A stretch of 64,000 nucleotides of DNA from Lepraria neglecta. Lineage: Eukaryota > Ascomycota > Lecanoromycetes > Lecanorales > Stereocaulaceae. Shown here one piece after another: positions 47,364 to 57,355 of this stretch (positions are counted from its first letter, which is position 1; each line of letters opens with the position of its first letter). Under the pieces are notes generated by a model. The model worked only from the letters and a program-made list of their open reading frames with translations, was not told where the DNA came from and searched no databases. A program made the translations under genes and the position numbers. The DNA is taken from contig CM065647.1 in assembly GCA_033220425.1 (NCBI GenBank), positions 1,922,001 through 1,986,000 on the forward strand. The letters run 5' to 3'.

Positions 47364-49201
47364 TTTGAGCGTCTTTCCAATGTACCCGGGAGACGATACT
47401 GATGGTCAGTGTTGTATTGATCCCGGCGGATATCTTGTTTGGAGGTGGGAGGGTAGATGACTCGAGGGGTCGTCGCTAGTGGGTGATGAAGGGGTATGGT
47501 ATCGAGGATTCACACAGGAAGCTTAGTGCTGTAGGGACCAGCTACTGCGGCGATAGCTTAATGAGGAAACAATGCACAGTAGCCACGAGGTTCGGTATGG
47601 CTTGCGAGGGGATTATCGTTTGCTCGAGCGGCTCCAAGATACCCTTGTAGAGCTGCGGTCGGACGTTTACTACCGCAGGACGCCAGAAGAGAGATGCTCC
47701 TACTCAAGCATAAAATACGTCAGAGCTTTATCCGTTTGAGATGACCGACAAGGGAAGGAGTGAAGCAGTAATTGATAGGTGTCATGGTTGTAGCGTTTCC
47801 TCGTGGCTCGTGGCTCGTGGCTCAGCCCTCTTTGGGTGGTAAGTACATACTAGGTTTCAAGCTCCTTGCTCAGTGCAAGGCACCCTCCTCCGCTGACACC
47901 TCCGTACGTCTTGAAATTCCAGCAATTGTCGCTGAGGCGTGTCTGAGAAGCAGTTGTTCTTATAGTGAGGTGTAGACAGAGCAGAACTTCCAATTGTCGC
48001 TTGGGCTGTAGTTCTCGGTACCCTCTGCAAAAAAAGCGCAGCTCGCTGCCTGGCTCGCCGCAGCGTCAATGGTCTCGAACTTCTAAGACGCAAACACTGA
48101 CGTGCGTAAGGTAGTCAGATTTTCCGAATTCGAGAGTCTGCTTCCTGCAACGAATGTGAAAAATGCGCCGAAAAGGCAATTATTTGAGGCCTCAACGCAG
48201 CTGCTGCAAAGCTCATTCGAGATTTCAGCACTTGCCGATCACCAACAGGAGTTAAAGCAGCATTGCCGGTGCAGGGTCTCTATCGATAGACACATGGCAC
48301 ATATGCATGCAAGACTACTTCCTCTTCCGAGTCTCCTCATCTACTTCTGGATTTTCGAGTTCTAAGCGCTCTTTGTTCGAGTCCTCTATGACAATGGACT
48401 CGAGGCAATGCAGCATCTCCGCATTTCCTTCTGCGCCAAAAGCTCTCTCTTAACTCATTCACCAGCTATGGCCAGACGCAAAGCGGACTTTACGGGATTG
48501 GTTCTACAAGCAAAGGAGCGGTCATGGCCGAGAATTATTGTTGAACACAACGTCGCTATCGCTACGAGAGCGCTCTCACTGTTGATCCTCCAGCCTCCAG
48601 GCTCTGCCAATGGGGCCTCGATGCCCACAGATCAAGATTGTTTCAACAGTCCTGATGTCGCATAGAAGGAAGACAAGGCACAAAACGGTCCCAAGGCCCG
48701 AGTCCCGTCTCTTTCCCAGAAAAATTGATTCTACTAGCTTACCCGTCCTGATAGATGTGTTTCATCGGCTAAGCCGTCCTGACCTATGCATGCACTAGGA
48801 TAGTGCTCCACTGGAACATGAAGCGTTCAGCTGTTCTGTGGAAACAAATTCTCCGGTCAGCGTTTCAGGATTCGCCGGGTAGATCACTGTTCAGCAGAGC
48901 AGTTGGAAGCGATTGGTCTTCTAACGAGGTCTTGGCACTGGTACAGGCGAGTGTCCTTCACAGCGAAAACTACATCTCCGATATGTCTTTATATTCGAGA
49001 ATCAAATCCTGAATTGAATTGAATTGAATTGAATTGAATTGAATTGGTCATACATAAGCCAGGGAATAAAGCCGTTTTTCAGCACTCTAGTGTTACTAGC
49101 ATGGCCGTATGTTGAATATGCTTCCCATTTCCCATATGTCCAAGATTTCAATCCATGTGCTTTATCACAGACCAGAATTACCACATGGTCTTTCCTGTGA
49201 A
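47364..49201. other. Gene-poor interval between cdc42 and a transporter
   Basis: About 1.84 kb. It must include the cdc42 promoter and leader. A CGTGGCT triplet repeat occurs at about 47803-47823 and a GAATT microsatellite at 49011-49045. No coding region with recognisable homology was seen on either strand. Confidence 0.5.
49011..49045. repeat. (GAATT)7 microsatellite
   Basis: Seven perfect head-to-tail copies of GAATT, read directly from the sequence. It lies 3' of the transporter gene. Confidence 0.97.
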
Positions 49202-51262
49202 TCACCTTCTGAATCGGCCCAGGAAGCCTTTCGTCGTACCTCCTCCCTGCTGCCCTCCAACATCCGGCGCACCCTCATCCAACGGCCTCTCACTCCCAAT
49301 GACCTTCCCCCTAACCTTCTGATCCATAGTATCAAGTTTATAATTCCGCATAATCAAACTCAAGGGTATCAACGGCGCAGCAAGACAAGCAGCAATAATC
49401 AACAAAATATCCATCGTCTCCTGATAGCTACGATTAATCGCCGCCCGCTCGGGAGTTCCACCCATATAACTCTTCGCCAAAGTCAGGTTCCCAAAGATCA
49501 GTGCTGCATCTGCTTGCGCGTCTGGAGGCAGGTATTTTACCAATTTTGATTGCAAGTTTGCTGTCCATACGGCGCCTGAGACCGCATTTCCTACCGCGCC
49601 GCCTATTTCCACAATGGTCAGGAATATGGCTGTAGCAGCAGCGACATCGCTATGGGGGACTGAAGCCTGTACACCCAGCTGTGCGGGCACGTTTATCATC
49701 CCGCCTCCGATACCCATGGCGATCTGCGTGCCGACTATTTGTGATGTTGAGCTGCTTTCCGAGCGGTATTTTATCATCAGTCCCACGCCAAGGAGGTAGA
49801 TACAGGCGCCGAGGGTGATGTAGTATTTGTAGCGGCGCGTGTACTTGATCACCAAGGAAATACAGATGGCAGACACTGTGCTCGTGAAGGTGAAGGTCTG
49901 CGTTATATGGCCGGCAGCGGTGACGGAATCGCCTTGCACCACTTGCAGGTAGGAGGAGAAGTAGGGGTAGACGGAGGTGTAGAAGACTGTGAAGTAAAAG
50001 AATCCGATTGCGCAGCCGGCGAGTACGTTGCGGTTCGTTAGGAGGCGGGGGGAGAGAAAGGGTCGTGGAGCTAGCTTGTGGATGGATTCCCAGACGGGGA
50101 AGATCAGGAGGCAGACGCAGCCGATTACGATCATGGCGACGATGCTGGCGTTGTGCCAATGGCTTTTTGCTGTAGCTGCTAGGGTTAAGGAAATAAGGAT
50201 GAGCGATGTGGCTGCCGAAAGTAGTAGCAGGCCCATGATGTCGAGCTCGTACCATAGGTTCTTGAGGCCGCCAAGAACGCTTTTGCCTTTCCATGGAGAA
50301 TGAGGGAGCAGGCCTTGCTTGGCTGCCTTTCTCGTGTTCAGCAAGAGCGACAAAGCGAGCGGCATGAATGCCGCTGGTAGCACTATCGACCAGAGGCCAT
50401 ATCCCCATCTCCAGGTTGCATGAGCCAGCAGGCTGTTAGCAATCGGTGGACCGGCCCATACGGTGATTAAGAAAGGGACATCGGGCAGACTCGAAAAGAG
50501 CGCCCTGTTCAGCAAGTCGCTCGTGTCTGCAATGAAGATCTGTATCAGAATTTGCAATCCTGTGGACCCGGCAGAGTAGAAGATCTGAGCCGAAGCGAAG
50601 GTTTTGACGTTGTTGGAGCCGGCCATCTGGATGTAGCCGATCATGTAGATGAACACGCTGATGCAGAAGGCCTCGAGTCGGCCAAATACGTTGGCTATTT
50701 TAGCCATTGGGGGTTTGATGACGGCTGAAGGGTGTTAGATTGGAGAGGAGAGTACATTTTGACGGGTTGCCTTACCATTGACGACGCCTTGGACCACGAG
50801 GACAGTCGCAACCAGCGAGTGTTCGGCAAAGGCACTGGTTGCGTAAACTGTCAAGTTGATGGTTGTCTGACCTTCTAAAGAGGTGCAGAAGGCGACGAGG
50901 AAGATGCTGGGTTACGTTAGAATTTTTCTGCAGAAGATGAAGCTCAACAGCGAAAATATTCAAACATTTTCGTGATCAACAGATGATACGTATAGGCCTC
51001 AGGTACACTTTCTTTCCATTGAGCGAGCAGACATCGAACCCAGAAGAAGCAAACATAATTTCACATATCTGGGGGTTGGCACTCACCCAAGATATGCGGC
51101 AATCAACGACCATTGAGTCCATGTCTGACTGACAGCTTCAATGTTCTTGACACCGGTCTGCGTTTCATCTGAGTTGAATGAGGCTCTATCATGTTCATAC
51201 TCCACGGCTAATTGGTCTTTATTGTAGTGAGTAGGGATTTGTCCTCCCGCCACCTCGGCCAT
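49202..51262 (-). CDS. Siderophore-iron MFS transporter (Sit/Mir type)
   Basis: Exons (complement) 51087-51262, 50776-50906, 49202-50724 give 609 aa. A cytosolic N-terminus of about 45 residues is followed by TM1-2 with IFLVAFCTSLEGQTTINLTVYATSAF. Next comes VVQGVVNAVIKPPMAKIANVFGRLEAF, then SAQIFYSAGSTGLQILIQIF and IADTSDLLNRALFSSLPDVP, all characteristic of fungal siderophore-iron transporters with 14 helices. The C-terminus is cytosolic and Gly-rich. Such proteins import ferri-siderophores by proton symport and are commonly repressed by iron through GATA factors (SreA-type); no operator was verified here. The first intron (180 nt) is longer than average; splice phases agree throughout. Divergent to the GFA-family gene. 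No siderophore synthetase is in the window. Confidence 0.9.
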
Positions 51263-52171
51263 GATGATCCGATCTTGGTGCTCGAAGACAAAGCGAGCGA
51301 AAACGAAATAGATTTCACCAGAAAATTCCAATAGATGATAGGAGAGGAGGAGAGGCAGAGGGATATTCACAGGAAGGAGAGTATGCAAAAATCACAATCA
51401 CACCAACGCTGCCATTTTATCAGATCATCTGATAAATTCCAATAGCTCAACGCTGGTGGGGTTAGTCTCCGATTATGACGCATGGGGAAGGTGTTAGAGG
51501 CTTGGAACACGGAAGAAAGGAGATTGTGCCACTCTGACAGCTCTTGTTCAGCAGCATTGCAAAGTCTGATACATCTTTGAATGTTTAGTACAGCCCCGTG
51601 ATTTGCAGGAAATCAAGAGCAAACTCTCGGCTCCTGCGCGACGACTCGCTTGAGTTATCAGATCCGCCGTTAGTGTTTCAACGAACGACCCTCGGACCGA
51701 TATCGGTCACACCCTTGAACGTCTTCATTGGTCGTCGGCAATTGAAACGGTTTGTGCGAGTCATTAGGTTGAATTCAGCATATTGACTCGGACACGTCAA
51801 CGGCCAAGTCGCAAACATGGATGGCTGGGTAGGGATGACAATCGAGCGTTTCTCGGCCGCAATGGCCTGGAGCGGCTCTCAGGGGCTCACGAGTGGTCCC
51901 AGGGACGGCTTGAGATGAGAAGTGGTGATTGGAGCCGACGGATAATGCTGCAGAAGAATGCATGAGACATGTTAAAGACTGCAGAGTGTCCAGAATGTCC
52001 TCTCAATTGAAGGAATCGTTATGCTGTGCAATACACATCGAAGAATTCAATACTCATTTACTCTCTCGACTTCAGCTGACCATCTGTGAAACTTCTGGAT
52101 CTCTTTCCTTCTTCACAACCACCCAAAAGTTGTAAGTTTGTCTCGGGCCCTGGAATATCCACAAGTGAGCC
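51263..52171. promoter_or_regulatory. Divergent promoter transporter/GFA gene
   Basis: About 900 nt. If the transporter is iron-regulated, GATA-type sites would be expected here. TGATAA-like strings exist (for example CTGATAAATTCC near 51428), but I cannot judge their significance. Confidence 0.35.
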
Positions 52172-52750
52172 ATGTCGAACGGTGCCATGAATGGTGAGAG
52201 CAAGGTCTGGTATGAGGCCAATTGCCACTGCGGAGCCGGTAAATACAAGATCAAGCTTCCGAATCTTGAAACCCATCAGGTGAACAGCTACAACTGCCTC
52301 GTCTATCCTTCCCCCGATGAGGTTGTCTGGCATTCAGGCTACGAAACGCTGAAGGATTATCGATTTGGGAGGAAAACGCTGGACCACAAGTTTTGTCCTA
52401 ATTGTGGCTCGTCGATCTTGATAGACTTCCATAATCCAGAGAAGTGGGCTATGAATGTAAGTAAAGTGGCCTCGGCTAGAACTTCCTCGTTGAGAGGCTT
52501 GCTAACACCAGAAAGGCGCGAATGATCAAGAACGTCGAAATGAAAAGGCTGAATATGCGGTATTTTGACGGAAAGCATAAGTTGGAGCCGAGATGTACGT
52601 TATGTTTTCTAACTTATCCTTGTTCGTACTGCACTTTGAGATGTGGGATGAGCGAAAGGGGCAGCTACTCATACGACTTCGTCTCACAACCCATTTCTAT
52701 CTTTATGGGAATGCTGACTCCACAATCGTTTAGATGAGATTGGAGATTAG
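52172..52750 (+). CDS. GFA-family protein missing the central zinc loop
   Basis: Exons 52172-52456, 52516-52594, 52734-52750 give 126 aa. GFA/CENP-V-like landmarks: ANCHCGAGKYKIKLP (first C-x-C), LVYPSPDEVVWHSGYETLKD, HKFCPNCGSSILIDFHNP (C-x2-C), and a C-terminal helix MKRLNMRYFDGKHKLEPRY. In normal members a segment like C-N-C-S-I-C-x-K-N-G-Y sits between VNS and LVYP; here VNSYNC joins LVYP directly, so about nine residues and two or three Zn-ligand cysteines are missing with the frame kept. The last exon holds six codons. Family members are labelled glutathione-dependent formaldehyde-activating, mostly without proof. Given the missing ligands, this copy may be inactive or decaying. Confidence 0.72.
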
Positions 52751-55321
52751 TCAAAAAGGGCGAAGTCATGATCGTTTCTACCTGCGTTTATGAATGACGA
52801 GTTTGCTGTTCTTGCTCTTAGCAACCTGGCTTCTTCAATGTTTAAACTGTACCCGACCTAGACAGCACATACTTTTTTGAAATGCTAAGCCATTCGCTGA
52901 TTATGATCAGGATCCCGAAGGGTTTCCGATAAAAATAATAGAAGAAGAAACCATCCTGGCACTGAGACTGTGGTTACAACCTAGACGCTGCCTCTGCTTT
53001 GTCCATCATCCACCCTCGCTTTATCAACCTATCTGCCCACGAAGAGCCCTCAAAAGATCCGCATTCTTGTTATGTGTTGGTTTTCCAGCAGGTCCAATGA
53101 TACTCTTGACATCCTTTAAGTCTGGCTGAGACATCGTGTTCAGTCGGTCCGCTCGAGACATTGAACTACCTCAAGCGCCAACAAACCGACCAATTATCAA
53201 TAGCTTTTAACAATTTAGCCGATCAGCATCAACTCCCTAGAGATTCAACAATCATACTAACGAAAACCAAATAGGTACTGTATGATCCTCGTCTTCCCAG
53301 CATTGCTTCAATACTCAGAAAATTTGCTGGGTTTGTTGGTGCAAGATAGAGGTCGGACCAAATGATCAACAAACCAATCAATCAGCAGGCATCAATCCTC
53401 TAGAGATCCGACGGCTTGCTCTCACATTTCCTCGGTTGTGCTCCCGAAATGTTTAGACCAAGACATCAACAACCCAATCATTAAGGCAAAAACCTTATTT
53501 AATAGAAATCCAACAGTTATAGGAAGGAAATCTCAAATAGGAATAGTCTCACAAGAATGCTACAGGATGGTTGTCTACGGGAGAATACCGGTAGCTGCTT
53601 GGTTAAAGAAGAGTTGCGCTTCCCAAGACTCCGGTCAAAACGTCAACAAATGGACCAATGGGCATGTGACCCCTAGATATGGAACAGCCAGACTCAAGAA
53701 ACCTCAAATGGGTATATTTTTATCAGGAATGTTCAAGAACAATTGTCTATGAAGGCCTGGACCAAGACCTCAAGGAAGAAGGTAGTTGGCATACGCTCAC
53801 AATTTGGCAGACATCTTCCTCGACGTTCAAAATTCAAGAGAAAGAAAACCCAAAGAGGTATGGTGCAACATGTATGCTCAGAGGATTTTCGTACATAAAG
53901 GTCCGGACCCAAGGCTGTCAGGTAGAAATCGCACAGGCTGATATATCTCAATATTAACAATTCAACCAATCAGCAATTTGACAAATCCGCTGACTTCCTC
54001 CTACACATTCAACGGTCAAAAGAAAGAAACCTCAAATGGGAATAGTCCCATCAAAAGGGTGGTAGTCCATAGAGGATCGTACCAAGGCTGCAAGGGCTGG
54101 TATGTTTTCCACAGCCTTGGACAAGAGAAGATTCCCGGAACACCAAATGTTCGACCAATCAGATGGTAACCCTAAGAGGTTCGACAGACAAAGAAACGAA
54201 AACTCAACTAGGTATGGTGCTGCGAGGACGCTCGTCGCCAGCAGGTCGTCTCCCAAGAGTGCGGATGGAGAATTGTGCCTCAAGACTATTTTTGCTCCCA
54301 TCTATCCTTTTTCAGGGCTATGGTATCACCGCAAACAAAGATGTGAACTTGAACAATCTCTTTCCTCCTGTGTTGATTTGTCAACAAAACTTTCGTTTAC
54401 ATATGCTGCTATTGCGACCCAACTCGAGCAAGGAAGTGCCAGACGGCGGTGGTAATTCCTCTATGCTTGCCACACCCCTTTAAAAAATAAGATTTTCCTA
54501 CAATAGAAAATGGTTTATCATCTGACCAAGAAAGCCAGCCTCTGTGACTAAGGGAGTACCTCTGCATACCTTCTAGGTCTCTGCTCTACTCTATTTCCGC
54601 ATATTTTAGTCTATGCAATTGTACGTTGATTTCCAAATTACATTATATATCCTAGTACGTTATTTTGCTTGCTCATTTCTAACAATCAACGGGAAACGAA
54701 GAGTGAATATGAGATATCTATATTTCTGCGAGCACGGTTTAATTCGTGCTTACTTCATGTTTGAACCTGGGAGCAGCTATGAAAGGAGAAATGCGCGGTC
54801 GAACAGGCCGAGGGGAATTAGAAGACATCGACTTCATGGCGCGTGGGACAAGCTGAGCCAAATTCATAAACTAGGAGAATGTTGTTTTCTTGCATAGAGC
54901 AAGTCTATATCTACGATATGCTAGAGCTTTTCCTTATATGGACGAAAGCCCAGACAATCAATGAGCGCAAACGTGCAAAATATTTATCATGGCTACAAGT
55001 ATCCGAATTACTGGATTATGGAAGTGGTCAAGCACCGGAAGCCAGATGATCTCATATGGACGTTAATGGCGCTGTTATTTTGATACTGCACGATGCCTTT
55101 CTGAAAGGCATGGCTTTGTAAGCTAAGTACAATCAAATTGATATCGGTTTCGCCTCTGATCGAAGGCCTTGCTCTGAACTTCAATCGCGATATGGCTGTG
55201 AATGGACATTGCTCACACTCAAGTATGTGTCGTAGACAAAATTCTGGCACTTTATAGCCTGACGCCTCCTCTAGATGCTCTCCAGAATTAAGTGTGTTCA
55301 TGAACAAAGAACCCATGACGC
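52751..55321. other. Gene-free interval with degenerate repeats
   Basis: About 2.6 kb with no recognisable gene. It holds the tandem-repeat array at 53090-54250. From 54480 on it is AT-rich sequence with short meaningless frames. Confidence 0.6.
53090..54250. repeat. Diverged tandem-repeat array, about 7 units of ~150-180 nt
   Basis: Two linked motifs recur in order. The first is a GACCAA..CATCAACAAACCAAT..CTCTAGAGATCCAACGG-like block. The second is AGAAACCTCAAATGGGAATAGT, followed by a GAGGAT..GTCTAYGGAGG-like stretch. Copies of the second motif start near 53263, 53526, 53692, 53841, 54021 and 54192, and copies of the first lie near 53205, 53350, 53455, 53635, 53760, 53955 and 54110. Units share perhaps 60-70 percent by eye and contain indels. 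No terminal inverted repeats or coding capacity were seen, so it looks like an old minisatellite rather than a transposon. Confidence 0.7.
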
Positions 55322-56677
55322 TCATCCTTTCCATCTCTCATCGAAATAGCTTCCTTCCGCATACCCCTGATCCATAGGCTTGTCATCATCATCTTCCACC
55401 TCAAACTTCGTCCCCAAAGCCTCCTTCCCTTCCTTAATCATAGCCTTGAGCTGCTGATTGAATCGCTTCAGATTCGCGTCCTCTTCTGATTCCCGTTTCC
55501 TCATCCTAGCCGCATGCCGTTGCACCTCGACACTAACTGGACTTTCGTGCTTAGGGGAAGTGACTGTTGGAGATCTCGGCGATGCAAAGGAAGCGGGTCG
55601 GTCAGAGCGCAAGCCTGGTGAGCCAACGTAGGATATTAATGACGGTCGAGAGGCAGGTAGAATTGGTCTTCGGCCTAATTTTGGTATGGGCCTTCGAGCT
55701 GCTGTGTTTGCGGAGGGGATTTTTCGGTGTGATAACCGTGATGGGCTCGCTTCGCGTGAATTGGGGTTACTCCCCACCATAACCCAGCTTGCACCAATCT
55801 CTGCCGTACCCCTTTCTCGCTGTATTCGTTTCGATGCTCGGGGAGGTGTGGTATGATCTTGGGTCATGTACTCAGGTATGAAGTCTTCTTCCGGAAAGCG
55901 GCCCGGGATCGTGCTGTGTCTTCTCTCGAATGCTTTTACATCGTTGTCGGTATTCGCATCTAGCCATATGCTTTGATCGGCCTCTCCTTGTTGTAACGGA
56001 GGTCTCATCTCATAGCCCTGGCCTCCTCCAGCGTAGAAACCTCTGAATGCAGTAGTTTTGCAGAACTCCAACACCTTGCCCGCCACTCCGACAAAGCTGT
56101 AGACTGCTCTTCCTAATCCATCTCGAATTCGGGGCGATGCTTGCTGCCTGGCGCGTCCATTTGCTTCTCTTGCCAGCGCCGGTGGAGAGTAGGTCGGAGA
56201 GTAGGACAAGTAGCCTTCTGAAGGGATGTCGAATCCTCTGAACCCTCGCCCTCCTCGCAGATGAATGTCAGGCGTGGCTTCTGATTCATCCATAGCAGAC
56301 GATCTTGCCGCGGTCGGCGTATCAAGGCCACCAGCTAGCTCATATCTCGTGTTGACAAAAGGCAGAGGGCTCATCGCTCCTGGTGTTTCTAATGATGGTG
56401 TATCGACAGCCAGTGTAGACCACGCATGTGACTGAGTCGAAAACGGCGTAGCTTGGTCCAACATGTGTGAATCATGCCGTGACCTCTTCCGGCTTGGAGT
56501 ACCGCTGCCATCGTGATTTGAAATTGAAGCTGTAGATCTGTAAAGTGAACTGGAAGCTGAGGGAGTTTTAGGCGGTTGGAAGAAGTGTGATTTGGCGCTT
56601 ACGTTGATGTCGAGCTTAGGCGGTAGAGTGGTGTCGAAGACGAAGGAACCAGGCATGACTGCATGAACTGAAGCCAT
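55322..56677 (-). CDS. Conserved-looking fungal protein of unknown function
   Basis: Single exon, 451 aa. I do not recognise a named family. The N-terminus is Ser/Pro/Thr-rich (SRKRSRHD could be a nuclear signal). Residues about 125-220 hold a better-ordered block: LAGGLDTPTAARSS, EATPDIHLRGGR, SEGYLSYSPTYSPP, then GLGRAVYSFVGVAGKVLEFC and FRGFYAGGGQGYEM. Later come ASWVMVGSNPNSREASPSRL, a Pro/Ser-rich segment and a C-terminal charged coiled-coil-like helix (RMRKRESEEDANLKRFNQQL, KAMIKEGKEALG) ending in an acidic patch and DERWKG. The mix of ordered islands in a disordered chain suggests a scaffold or nuclear protein. It has no membrane segments or signal peptide. Confidence 0.75.
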   Translation of the reverse strand: MASVHAVMPGSFVFDTTLPPKLDINVSAKSHFFQPPKTPSASSSLYRSTASISNHDGSGTPSRKRSRHDSHMLDQATPFSTQSHAWSTLAVDTPSLETPGAMSPLPFVNTRYELAGGLDTPTAARSSAMDESEATPDIHLRGGRGFRGFDIPSEGYLSYSPTYSPPALAREANGRARQQASPRIRDGLGRAVYSFVGVAGKVLEFCKTTAFRGFYAGGGQGYEMRPPLQQGEADQSIWLDANTDNDVKAFERRHSTIPGRFPEEDFIPEYMTQDHTTPPRASKRIQRERGTAEIGASWVMVGSNPNSREASPSRLSHRKIPSANTAARRPIPKLGRRPILPASRPSLISYVGSPGLRSDRPASFASPRSPTVTSPKHESPVSVEVQRHAARMRKRESEEDANLKRFNQQLKAMIKEGKEALGTKFEVEDDDDKPMDQGYAEGSYFDERWKG

Positions 56678-57355
56678 GGTTGGCTTGGAATGCAGATGGT
56701 ATCATAAAGGTAGGCCTATGAGGAGGCCAAGCCCGTTCTGGGAACGCTTTTTGGTTGCTTATCAGAGCCCAAATGTTTTGGCGGGGCAGCTTGTGTTACC
56801 TAGCCAACTCACCGCGCTTTGCCACTTAACTTGCATGTCAGGAAAAGTTGCCTGGTTTCTGGCAGCACTGAGGTTCGAATACGCATATTTGGACAGGTGC
56901 AATTGATTATATCACGGAACTCAAAGGGTCGTTGTTGAGGCTTCTATATCTTCTTATAGAATACCTATTCTACCATCAACGCAGCTACGCACGCCTGCTA
57001 TCCATGCATCGTCTAAAGCCTATATTGGAAGCCAACATTTCCCCTTAGGATCCATCCAAGGTGTGCTTTACATGAAAAAGTCCCCAAGTCCTCACCACGC
57101 CCCCCTAAAGGTACCTTCCCACACGAATGCAGAGGCGTGCCAGCAGCCTTAGAGAAAGAAAGATGAAGATATTCGTCAGACAGCTACATCAGCGGACACA
57201 GCAAGAATGCCTGGTAAATCCAGCCATATCACCGACAGTGTTGCGCCTGTCCCGTAAAAGTTGATAAAAAACGCCAGACAAGATGTGCGTTCGTAAAAAT
57301 GGCCACAAATGACACAGCATCGAAACAGAGGATAAATCTCAGCGCTGTAGATAGG
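56678..57355. other. Intergenic, unknown gene 5' side / puf 3' flank
   Basis: About 680 nt. A GAGGTTCGAATACGC string near 56870 resembles a tRNA B box, but no tRNA fold was found around it. Confidence 0.5.

Noticed and set aside
49650-50408. 252-codon frame overlapping the siderophore transporter
   Set aside because: Same strand, shifted frame of a well-supported transporter; Arg/His/Pro-rich shadow.
56860-56900. tRNA B-box-like GAGGTTCGAATACGC
   Set aside because: No A box or cloverleaf could be drawn around it.
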